The notes under the pieces were generated by a model, which saw only the letters and a program-made list of their open reading frames with translations, did not search any database and had not been told where the DNA came from. Of a stretch of DNA of 10,556 nt, positions 4,725 to 10,556 are shown one piece after another. Positions within the stretch are counted from its first letter, which is position 1. Each line of letters opens with the position of its first letter. Source of the DNA: Dethiobacter sp. (GTDB lineage: Bacteria; Bacillota_D; Dethiobacteria; Dethiobacterales; Dethiobacteraceae). The stretch spans positions 1-10,556 of the forward strand of contig JAGXSQ010000160.1 of assembly GCA_018333395.1 (NCBI GenBank), read 5' to 3'. The position numbers and the translations under genes were made by a program.

Positions 4725-5507
4725 TTACCTGGCATGGTACACTGGAGAGCGCTTGGCAAAGAAGGCTTCGATTCCTTCCAAGGCGTCTTCCGTTTGCCCT
4801 GCCTCAACCATTCCCTGCTGCTCCAGCTCCAAAATTTTTTCCAAGTGTGGGAGCAAAGACTCATTAAGGATGGCTTTGGCTCTGGCAAAAGAGAGGGTGG
4901 GGCCGTTGGCTAGACGAGCGGCTATGGCAGAGATTTTAGCTAAGAAAGATTCCTCGGCAAAGATATCCTGGACTATCCCCCACTCTTTCGCCGTCTGCGC
5001 ATCGAGCACAGGATCGAGAAAAAGTAGCTGCGATGTCCGGCTAAAACCTATCATAGCGGGCAGCAAGGCAGAGAATCCGCCGTCCGGACAAAGAGCGGCA
5101 CTAGTGTAGGCCTGTTTGAAGCGGGCAGTCGGCACGGCATAACGCAGGTCGCAGGCGAGCGCCAGACTGAACCCACCTCCGCCGGCCGGGCCGTTGATCG
5201 CGGCGATAACGGGTTTAGGCAGCAACCGGAGGTCGGTGATCACGCTGTGGAACAGTTCAGTCAACTCGCGCAGCAAATTAGGCAGATCCTCTTTTGGTGC
5301 CGCACTCATCGCTCTCAGATCGCCGCCGGAACAAAACGCCTTCCCTGCACCCGTCAGGACAACGGCACGTATTTCGGGGGCAAAGCATGCAGTCACAGTT
5401 TCTTTTAGCAACTTGAATAATTCGAGATTAAACGCATTGAAAGCCTCGGGCCGGTTCAGGGTAATTAACGCGACTCCTTCATTTACCTGCATCAGCACAC
5501 TGTTCAC
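4725..5507 (-). CDS. enoyl-CoA hydratase/isomerase family protein (crotonase fold)
   Basis: This 260-residue soluble enzyme belongs to the crotonase superfamily, which binds acyl-CoA and stabilises an enolate in an oxyanion hole. Both oxyanion segments are present: VVLTGAGKAFCSGGDL (49-64) and INGPAGGGGFSLALACDLRYA (104-124). The second acidic position appears as CPDGGFSALLP (Asp142), the aspartate type seen in PaaG-like isomerases and related members rather than the glutamate typical of true enoyl-CoA hydratases, so isomerisation may be the reaction. The substrate is unknown. The start is GTG at 5507, with AAGGAGG upstream and 6-nt spacing; an overlapping ATG reads straight into a stop. It precedes the HisF-like gene on the same strand and is divergent from the PadR operon. 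Confidence 0.9.
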   Translation of the reverse strand: MNSVLMQVNEGVALITLNRPEAFNAFNLELFKLLKETVTACFAPEIRAVVLTGAGKAFCSGGDLRAMSAAPKEDLPNLLRELTELFHSVITDLRLLPKPVIAAINGPAGGGGFSLALACDLRYAVPTARFKQAYTSAALCPDGGFSALLPAMIGFSRTSQLLFLDPVLDAQTAKEWGIVQDIFAEESFLAKISAIAARLANGPTLSFARAKAILNESLLPHLEKILELEQQGMVEAGQTEDALEGIEAFFAKRSPVYHAR

Positions 5508-5605
5508 ATTGTACCTCCTTAAGAATTAACGTCCTCGAGACGAAAGGCCGGTTTACCATATTCTCTTTCAGGGCTTATTCTCCTTTTTGACTTCAAAGAA
5601 ACACA

Positions 5606-5633
5606 TTGACATACCTTATTTTTAAGTTATAAT
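5606..5633 (+). promoter_or_regulatory. promoter of the PadR operon
   Basis: TTGACA (5606-5611) and TATAAT (5628-5633), both perfect, are separated by 16 nt, 33 nt before the padR-like start codon. The strong promoter suggests that repression is needed to keep the operon off. Confidence 0.85.
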
Positions 5634-5647
5634 ATTGACAAGGTATG
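5610..5647 (+). promoter_or_regulatory. candidate PadR operator (inverted repeat)
   Basis: CATACCTT (5610-5617) and AAGGTATG (5640-5647) are perfect 8-bp inverted repeats. One arm overlaps the -35 end and spacer, the other lies at the expected transcription start, and the -10 box is between them. A dimeric repressor bound here would block RNA polymerase, so autoregulation by the downstream PadR-type protein is the simple reading. A second TTGACA at 5635-5640 abuts the right arm. Confidence 0.55.
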
Positions 5648-5666
5648 GAACGGAGGGAGACAGCCT

Positions 5667-6233
5667 ATGGGGCTGCAGCATCTGATTTTGGGCTGCCTTG
5701 TCGAGCATCCTACTTATGGCTACAAAATGCTCAAGTCGATCTTCAAAGATTTTTTGGGCCAAGGTCCGGAAGTTAATGATGGACAGCTTTACAGCACTTT
5801 AAAGAAGATGGAAAATGAGGGACTCATAGTCAGAGAAACAATTCACCAAGAAGTTTTGCCAAGTAAGAAACTGCTTTATATCACCGGCAAGGGAGAGGAA
5901 GCGTTTCGCGACTGGCTATTGTCAGACGAAAACGAAACAGGAAGAGCCAGGTACGATTTCTTTAATGAATACAGATTTCTCTACAAAGGCAACTTCTTTA
6001 ACTTTCTGGAGCCAGCAGAGGCTCTGCAAAAAACCGCCCGTCAACTGACTGAGGCTGAACAGTCGTTGTCCAGCCTGCTGGCCGCCCGGGGCAGCATGGT
6101 CAAAAAGAAGGTGTCGGCGCACAGGATAAAAATACTGGATTATGGGCTTGAGGTTCAGAAGGTACGTATCAGGTGGCTAAAGGAATTTATGGCGCTGTAC
6201 AGGGAGGAAAACAACGATGAATCGGGAGCCTGA
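5667..6233 (+). CDS. PadR family transcriptional regulator
   Basis: The 188-residue DNA-binding protein has the PadR winged helix at its N-terminus: MGLQHLILGCLVEHPTYGYK (1-20), the recognition region with DGQLYSTLKKMENEGLI (37-53) and the wing ending in LLYITGKGEEAFRDWL (68-83). The C-terminal part (about 95-185) is a helical domain of the Vir_act_alpha_C type used for dimerisation. PadR proteins are mostly repressors that let go on binding small ligands such as phenolic acids or antibiotics; the ligand here is unknown. GGAGG lies 10 nt before the ATG. It is the first gene of the operon, and its end overlaps the ATPase gene by 17 nt, implying translational coupling. Confidence 0.93.
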   Translation: MGLQHLILGCLVEHPTYGYKMLKSIFKDFLGQGPEVNDGQLYSTLKKMENEGLIVRETIHQEVLPSKKLLYITGKGEEAFRDWLLSDENETGRARYDFFNEYRFLYKGNFFNFLEPAEALQKTARQLTEAEQSLSSLLAARGSMVKKKVSAHRIKILDYGLEVQKVRIRWLKEFMALYREENNDESGA

Positions 6234-7098
6234 GACTACAGCGGAACTGTCTCCGGAAACTCTTAAGGAAGGGCTGAAACTGTACGGCTATATCTGCGAC
6301 GATGCCATCGCCACTGTTCTGTATCTGGCCGAAAAAATGCGGAAACCACTCCTGATTGAAGGACCGGCCGGTGTCGGTAAAACCGAGCTGGGCAAAGCTT
6401 ATAGCGCCTTCAGGGGGCGCAGGTTGGTGCGCTTACAGTGCTATGAAGGACTGGATGAGACAAAAGCTATCTATGAATGGAACTACAAGAAACAGCTTCT
6501 TTACATCCAGGCCGAAAGCCGCGATTGGCAGTCTGTAGAGGGAGATATTTTCACGGAACAGTTTCTGCTGGCACGTCCGCTGCTTGAATCCATTACTTCG
6601 CCGTGGCCCACCGTGTTGCTGGTTGACGAGTTGGACAAGGTAGACCAGGAGTTTGAGGCTATGCTTCTGGAACTGCTGGGCGACTGGCAGATTACCATCC
6701 CGGAAACCGGCACAATTAAGGCCAAACACACCCCGGCGGTATTCCTGACCTCCAACCGCTCCCGCGAACTCTCGGAAGCCCTAAAAAGACGCTGTCTTTA
6801 CCTGTATATTGATTACCCCACCCCGGAAAGAGAACGCGAGATTCTGATGAAAAAGTTCCCCGGCATTGACCAGGAGTTGGCGGCACGGGCGACCAGGTTT
6901 GTGCAGAAAGTAAGAGAGCTTGACTTACGCAAAGCCCCCAGTGTTGCCGAAACCCTGGATTGGGTAGAGGCCATGCTCATAGCAAACCTGAGCCAGGTGG
7001 ACCAGAAAGCGGTAGAGCTGGCCTGCAGCACTCTGCTCAAGCATCACCGGGATGCTGATGTGCTGGTGGAAAAGTTTCGGTCAGGTCGCTGGCTTTAG
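6217..7098 (+). CDS. MoxR/CoxD-like AAA+ ATPase
   Basis: This 293-residue AAA+ ATPase is of the MoxR type, which works with VWA-domain partners to remodel or insert metal into target enzymes. Walker A is GPAGVGKT (49-56), Walker B VLLVDELD (133-140), sensor 1 FLTSNRSRE (177-184), and the arginine pair RRC (191-193) follows in the LKRRCLYLYIDYP block. The C-terminal lid helices (about 205-290) are present. The start codon lies inside the padR-like gene with GGAGG 9 nt upstream. The CoxE-like VWA gene follows after 18 nt, the classic CoxD-CoxE pairing. No carbon monoxide dehydrogenase or other target enzyme is seen in the window, so a role in Mo-Cu enzyme maturation should not be assumed. Confidence 0.92.
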   Translation: MNREPETTAELSPETLKEGLKLYGYICDDAIATVLYLAEKMRKPLLIEGPAGVGKTELGKAYSAFRGRRLVRLQCYEGLDETKAIYEWNYKKQLLYIQAESRDWQSVEGDIFTEQFLLARPLLESITSPWPTVLLVDELDKVDQEFEAMLLELLGDWQITIPETGTIKAKHTPAVFLTSNRSRELSEALKRRCLYLYIDYPTPEREREILMKKFPGIDQELAARATRFVQKVRELDLRKAPSVAETLDWVEAMLIANLSQVDQKAVELACSTLLKHHRDADVLVEKFRSGRWL

Positions 7099-7116
7099 TG
7101 CCGGAGGTATGTTGCC

Positions 7117-8241
7117 ATGGTTGACCATGTTATGCTGCTGGTCAGGTTTTTGCGCGAAAGGGGCGCTACCGTGTCTACACCGGAAGTGCTCGACGCCGTT
7201 GCCGCATTGAACGTAGCTCCGTCTTATGATCCGGCCACTATCCGAACCGTGCTCCGGGCCTGCCTCATAAAGGATAAGGAATTTGCTCAGCTGTTTGACT
7301 CTGCCTTTGACTGCACCTTTGAACCTCAGCACGCGACGGAAGGTGATTCTGCGGAAACAGCGGTAGTGCCGGAGCAGGCCGCTGCCGGGAGCCTGGCCGT
7401 CGGCAGGGGTAAAGGCGGCGGAGAAGAGGGCCAGAGTGAGGAGGGGCGGACGGCGGGACTTAGTGCCGCGCAAAGCCGAGCGGCAGCTTATCAGGCCGGT
7501 GAGAGTGGTCTGTTAAACCTTCCCTTCCTAGCGTCCCGCCCAAACCAAAAAAATCAACTGCTGGCCATTATAAGGGAGTTGGCCAAGAAGTTGGCTTCCA
7601 AAAGCGGTAGCCGCCACCAGCGCGGTAAAGGCAGGGTGGACTTCCGCCGTCTTTGGCGCAACAGCCTTGCTGCCGGCGGTATACCCCTGGAGCTAACGTG
7701 GCGGGAGAGACGCAAAAACAAGCCCCGGGTATTTATCATCTGTGACCTCTCCAATTCTATGTATGCCTACCTGCCCTTCTTCTTGGAATTCGTCTTCAGT
7801 TTTGCGGCCACACGCGGTACCGTCCGTGTGTTTGGCTTCGTAGACTCTCTTGAAGAAATTACCTCACTCATTGATCCGGCTGATATGAGCAAATCGCTGG
7901 AGACGGTAAGCGCCAAAGCGAGAGTTGTCAGGCGTGGCCTGACCGATTACGGCAACGCTTTCCGAGGCTTTTACCGGTATCACCGTGAAGAATTGACTAA
8001 GCGAACTTTCCTAGTCATTGTCGGTGATGCTAGGAACAACAACTTTAGATCCGGCGTGGAATATCTACAAGAGTTCAGAGCCAGGAGCGGCGGAATTTAT
8101 TGGCTGAACCCGGAAGATAAGAGTTCTTGGGGGACGGGAGATAGTTACATGGACGTCTATCTACCCTGTTGCGATACGGCGTTTCCCTGCGAGAACATCA
8201 CTCAGCTGAAAAAGTTTGCCGACAGCTTTGCCGTGAAATAA
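7117..8241 (+). CDS. CoxE-like VWA domain protein (partner of the AAA+ ATPase)
   Basis: The 374-residue protein has an N-terminal helical part (1-70), a low-complexity acidic and glycine/alanine-rich linker (about 75-130), a basic stretch (155-205, with RxxRGKGRVDFRRLWR) and a C-terminal von Willebrand factor A domain. The metal-ion-dependent adhesion site is complete: DLSNS (Asp210, Ser212, Ser214), Thr276 in GLTDYGNAF and Asp304 in IVGDARNNN. Such proteins (CoxE, YehP/ViaA-like) bind the MoxR ATPase and present a client. Cys351, Cys352 and Cys358 near the end are conspicuous. The ATG has GGAGG 9 nt upstream; another ATG at 7109 is out of frame. It follows the ATPase gene by 18 nt and is followed 15 nt later by the flavin-fold gene. 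Confidence 0.92.
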   Translation: MVDHVMLLVRFLRERGATVSTPEVLDAVAALNVAPSYDPATIRTVLRACLIKDKEFAQLFDSAFDCTFEPQHATEGDSAETAVVPEQAAAGSLAVGRGKGGGEEGQSEEGRTAGLSAAQSRAAAYQAGESGLLNLPFLASRPNQKNQLLAIIRELAKKLASKSGSRHQRGKGRVDFRRLWRNSLAAGGIPLELTWRERRKNKPRVFIICDLSNSMYAYLPFFLEFVFSFAATRGTVRVFGFVDSLEEITSLIDPADMSKSLETVSAKARVVRRGLTDYGNAFRGFYRYHREELTKRTFLVIVGDARNNNFRSGVEYLQEFRARSGGIYWLNPEDKSSWGTGDSYMDVYLPCCDTAFPCENITQLKKFADSFAVK

Positions 8242-8256
8242 AAAGGAGTGAGCCCA

Positions 8257-8745
8257 ATGGCGATATCAGTAACCCACGAGTTGAATGAAATAGTTATCAA
8301 GGTCCTGAAAACCAGGTTTTTGGCGGCTATGCTGGCCACGGTTGACGAAGATGGCTTTCCGCGCATCGCTCCCGTCTCCCTCTTCGCTGTAAGGGACAAC
8401 AAAACCATCCTGATGGCTATGCAGAAGGAATGCCAAAGCGCTCGGAACATCAGGCGCGATAGCAAGGTGATGCTCAGTCTTTGCGAGGAGAAAGATATAG
8501 CTGTGGGCATCAAAGGAAAGGCCACGATGCTTAGAGAAATGTCTGCTTTTAAGGGTGGCGCTATTTTCCAGATCGAGGTACTGGAAGTAAAAAACGATGC
8601 GGCTGTAGATGTGGAGGTGGTCAGCGGTGTGCGCATGAAGTTGCGCAACCCACGCTGGCTCAAAATAATCACAGCTGCGGCTCGCGAGCTGGATGTGCTG
8701 GCAGGGACGGAACCGCTTCGTTCCGAAGACTTTCTCTCTTTCTAA
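8257..8745 (+). CDS. pyridoxamine 5'-phosphate oxidase-like FMN-binding split-barrel protein
   Basis: The 162-residue product has the split-barrel beginning typical of the pyridoxamine-phosphate-oxidase-like superfamily: FLAAMLATVDEDGFPRIAPVSLF (21-43), then a strand with ILMAMQKE (51-58) and the segment SARNIRRDSKVMLSL (61-75), which in relatives contacts the flavin phosphate. Members bind FMN, F420 or haem and have many activities, so the reaction is unknown. The ATG at 8257 is preferred, as AGGAG sits 8 nt before it; an in-frame GTG at 8248 overlaps that site. It is 15 nt behind the VWA gene, most likely the last gene of the PadR operon, with a role that would have to fit a redox or metalloenzyme-related system. 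Confidence 0.82.
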   Translation: MAISVTHELNEIVIKVLKTRFLAAMLATVDEDGFPRIAPVSLFAVRDNKTILMAMQKECQSARNIRRDSKVMLSLCEEKDIAVGIKGKATMLREMSAFKGGAIFQIEVLEVKNDAAVDVEVVSGVRMKLRNPRWLKIITAAARELDVLAGTEPLRSEDFLSF

Positions 8746-8809
8746 CTATGGCTAGTTTGGTAGTTTTATCATATTTTGGGAACTAATTCAAATAAAGGTG
8801 GTCTCTTAA
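8746..8809. other. gap between the flavin-fold and MBL genes
   Basis: This 64-base gap is A/T-rich and has no hairpin with a T-run. Nothing clearly ends the PadR operon, so read-through into the MBL gene is possible. A ribosome site (AAAGGTGG) lies at its end, before GTG at 8810. Confidence 0.4.
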
Positions 8810-9628
8810 GTGTTCAAAGCATCTGTCCAGGATGATGTCCATTGCCTCAAAATGTCTCGCACTATTATGGGCAGGCCGCTACGGGCAAGCTGCTCCTTCT
8901 TTGTTAATGGCCTTGTTATTGACGGAGGCTCTCCTTATTTTAAAGAGCACCTGCATCGTTTTTACAGTACGAATAAACCAACCCAAGCTGTTTTTACTCA
9001 CTGCCATGAAGACCACGCCGGCAATGTCGACCTGTTTAATAAACTGGGCATCACGCCCTATCTAGACAGCAACGCTCTCTCCTATTTCTCATCCACGCCT
9101 CGCATCCCTCTTTATCGTCGGGTCGTCTGGGGCAACCCTGCCGCAGGCCGCTGCCAAGAAATCGGCGAACTCATGGAAACAGAAAAATATACTTTTAAAG
9201 TTATCCGGACACCAGGCCACTCGCCGGATCACCTTTGCCTTTACGAGGAAAAAAAAGGCTGGCTCTTCACTGGCGACCTGTATATGGGAGAAAAAATCCT
9301 GTACTTTTATAAAAGTGAAGACCTTGTCGCGTTAAAACAATCTTTAGCTAAACTCGCCAGCTTAAACTTCTCCACTCTGTTCTGCAGTCATCGGGGTTCT
9401 GTAGCCAAAGGCCCGGAATCCTTGGCCAGAAAATTATCCTACATAGAGGACATGCAGGGAAAGGCGCTGCAAATGAGGAAGAACGGGTACGATGCGCAGG
9501 AAATAACGAAAAGACTTCTTGGGAAAGAAGATTATTTATATGTTATCAGCTATGGCGAATTCTCCAAGACTGCTTTTGTAAGAGCACTGATACAGGAGAG
9601 TAATACGGAAAACAATGGCAAGCGCTAA
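8810..9628 (+). CDS. metallo-beta-lactamase-fold hydrolase
   Basis: The 272-residue protein has the metal-binding signature of the MBL superfamily: THCHEDHAGN (63-72; His64, His66, Asp68, His69), TPGHSPDH (134-141; His137), LFTGDLYMG (152-160; Asp156) and LFCSHRG (190-196; His194). This is a full set for a two-metal site, as in glyoxalase II, although the substrate cannot be told. There is no signal peptide, so it is cytosolic. The first 30 residues are short before the beta-strand core. The C-terminal part (about 200-272) is mainly helical. The start is GTG at 8810, with AAAGGTGG about 8 nt upstream. It may be cotranscribed with the preceding gene, and it converges with the CoA-transferase gene. 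Confidence 0.93.
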   Translation: MFKASVQDDVHCLKMSRTIMGRPLRASCSFFVNGLVIDGGSPYFKEHLHRFYSTNKPTQAVFTHCHEDHAGNVDLFNKLGITPYLDSNALSYFSSTPRIPLYRRVVWGNPAAGRCQEIGELMETEKYTFKVIRTPGHSPDHLCLYEEKKGWLFTGDLYMGEKILYFYKSEDLVALKQSLAKLASLNFSTLFCSHRGSVAKGPESLARKLSYIEDMQGKALQMRKNGYDAQEITKRLLGKEDYLYVISYGEFSKTAFVRALIQESNTENNGKR

Positions 9629-9656
9629 GCGCCAGGGGAAAAACTATTGCCCGGAA

Positions 9657-9709
9657 AATATAGAAAGAGGCAGCAGCCACAAAACACAGCTACTGCCTCT
9701 TTCTATATT
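9657..9709. terminator. long bidirectional hairpin terminator
   Basis: AATATAGAAAGAGGCAG (9657-9673) and its exact complement (9693-9709) form a perfect 17-bp stem, with three more pairs beyond one mismatch and an 11-nt loop. It lies between the convergent MBL and CoA-transferase genes (29 and 38 nt from their stops) and can serve both; the minus-strand side ends in a short T-run. Confidence 0.85.
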
Positions 9710-9746
9710 GAATAAAGAAAATAATTTCTATTGCGACCCTAAATTC

Positions 9747-10556
9747 TTACATCAGGCACAGTTCTTTGGCCGCTTCCTTCAATTCAGAGCGGAATTTTGG
9801 GTGGGCAATATTAATCAAAGCCGCTGCTCTTTCACGGACAGTCTTACCGCGCAGCTTAGCCACCCCATGCTCCGTCACCACATAGTCCACATCGTTCCTG
9901 CTGGTAGTCACCACAGCACCCGGGGTAAGCTTCGGTACGATTCTCGAAATAGTGCCGCTCTTGGCTGTAGCCGCCAGTGTCACAAAACCCTTGCCGCCAG
10001 CAGACATATTGACACCCCGGAAAAAGTCGGCCTGCCCTCCTGTGCCGCTCCACTGCTTGGTGCCCATACTTTCTGAGCAGGCTTGTCCGGTCAGGTCTAT
10101 CTCAATAGAGGCGTTGATAGCGATCATATTATCGTTTTTACTAATGTTGTAAGGGTCGTTCGTATAGCTGACAGGGTGCATTTCCACCAGCGGATTATCG
10201 TCCAAAAAGTCATACAGACGTCTGGTGCCCAAGGCAAAGGTACCAAGAATCTTCCCCGGATAATAAGATTTTTTGCGGTTGTTAACAGCGCCACACTCCA
10301 ACAAATCGACCATACCGTCAGTTACCATCTCCGTGTAAATGCCCAAGTCTTTTTTATTCATCAACGCTTTTGTCACAGCGTTAGGGATACCGCCAAAACC
10401 GATCTGCAGCGTGGAGCCATCCTCAATCAATTCAGCCACATAGTTGCCGATAGCCTGCTCTACCTCTGTGACAGGGGTAATAGACAGCGCCGGCAATGGA
10501 TCGTGGCATTCCACAACGTATGTTGCTTGCGAAATATGGACAAAACCATTACCCAG
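9747..10556 (-). CDS. acetyl-CoA hydrolase/4-hydroxybutyrate CoA-transferase family protein (C-terminal part)
   Basis: The visible 269 residues are the C-terminal two thirds or so of a CoA-transferase; family proteins are about 430-450 residues, and the frame stays open to the window edge. Characteristic motifs are IGFGGIPNAV (52-61 of the visible part, CoA binding), GIYTEMVTDGMVDL (72-85; Glu76 is the likely acyl-glutamate residue by family position) and WSGTGGQADFFRG (169-181). Members move CoA between acetyl-CoA and acids such as 4-hydroxybutyrate, butyrate, succinate or propionate; the acid here is not clear. The gene ends 38 nt before a shared bidirectional terminator. The start, promoter and upstream neighbour are outside the window, so its link to the nearby crotonase gene, both acting on acyl-CoA, is only suggestive. 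Confidence 0.92.
   Translation of the reverse strand: MGNGFVHISQATYVVECHDPLPALSITPVTEVEQAIGNYVAELIEDGSTLQIGFGGIPNAVTKALMNKKDLGIYTEMVTDGMVDLLECGAVNNRKKSYYPGKILGTFALGTRRLYDFLDDNPLVEMHPVSYTNDPYNISKNDNMIAINASIEIDLTGQACSESMGTKQWSGTGGQADFFRGVNMSAGGKGFVTLAATAKSGTISRIVPKLTPGAVVTTSRNDVDYVVTEHGVAKLRGKTVRERAAALINIAHPKFRSELKEAAKELCLM

Noticed and set aside
7081..7473. 130-codon minus-strand frame over the AAA+/VWA junction
   Set aside because: It is antisense to the CoxE-like gene; the low-complexity G+C-rich linker of that gene keeps the opposite frame open.
6217..8241. AAA+ and VWA genes as part of a carbon monoxide dehydrogenase (cox) locus
   Set aside because: No coxM, coxS or coxL-type gene is in the window, and the neighbours (PadR, split-barrel, MBL) are not cox genes, so only the family likeness is reported.
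1..10556. CRISPR arrays, insertion sequences, phage genes, attachment sites
   Set aside because: No regularly spaced repeats, transposase or integrase motifs, or terminal inverted repeats were seen. The hairpins found are all explained as terminators or a candidate operator.

Overview
The window looks like chromosome of an anaerobic, endospore-forming member of the Bacillota (Clostridia- or Negativicutes-like, base composition near 50% G+C). Evidence: an alpha/beta-type small acid-soluble spore protein, a 25-codon spoVM gene beside rpmB, strong AAGGAGG-type ribosome sites, many GTG/TTG starts, a CxxC redox protein of the hybrid-cluster-associated family, a two-cluster iron-sulfur protein and a CoA-transferase of the 4-hydroxybutyrate/acetyl-CoA type. 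The exact genus cannot be told from the sequence.

Left part (1-2640). On the minus strand: rsmD-coaD (with a possible next gene starting at the very edge), the spore protein gene with its own terminator and sigma-G-like promoter, and a small DUF1858 protein. rpmB is on the plus strand with a near-consensus promoter. It converges on a two-gene minus-strand unit (a small two-helix membrane protein followed by spoVM), and the two units share one bidirectional terminator.

Middle (2640-5510). A promoter drives a QueG-like, but short, 4Fe-4S protein. tRNA-Leu(CAA) follows with its own promoter and terminator. On the minus strand lie an enoyl-CoA hydratase/isomerase gene and then a HisF-like gene. 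The HisF-like protein keeps the two catalytic aspartates and the barrel, but has lost three of the four ammonia-gate residues of classical HisF, so it may be a paralog.

Right part (5510-10556). A PadR-type regulator with a near-consensus promoter inside an 8-bp inverted repeat leads a tight plus-strand operon. The operon encodes the regulator, a MoxR/CoxD-like AAA+ ATPase (17-nt overlap), a CoxE-like VWA protein with an intact MIDAS, and a small FMN-binding-fold protein. An MBL-fold hydrolase follows after a 64-base gap. It converges, across a 17-bp perfect hairpin, on the C-terminal 269 codons of a CoA-transferase that runs off the right edge.

The most noteworthy items are the micro-gene spoVM and its unnamed membrane-protein partner, the altered HisF, and the PadR-AAA-VWA-flavin operon. 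The operon resembles a metalloenzyme-maturation or stress chaperone module, but no target enzyme is visible nearby.
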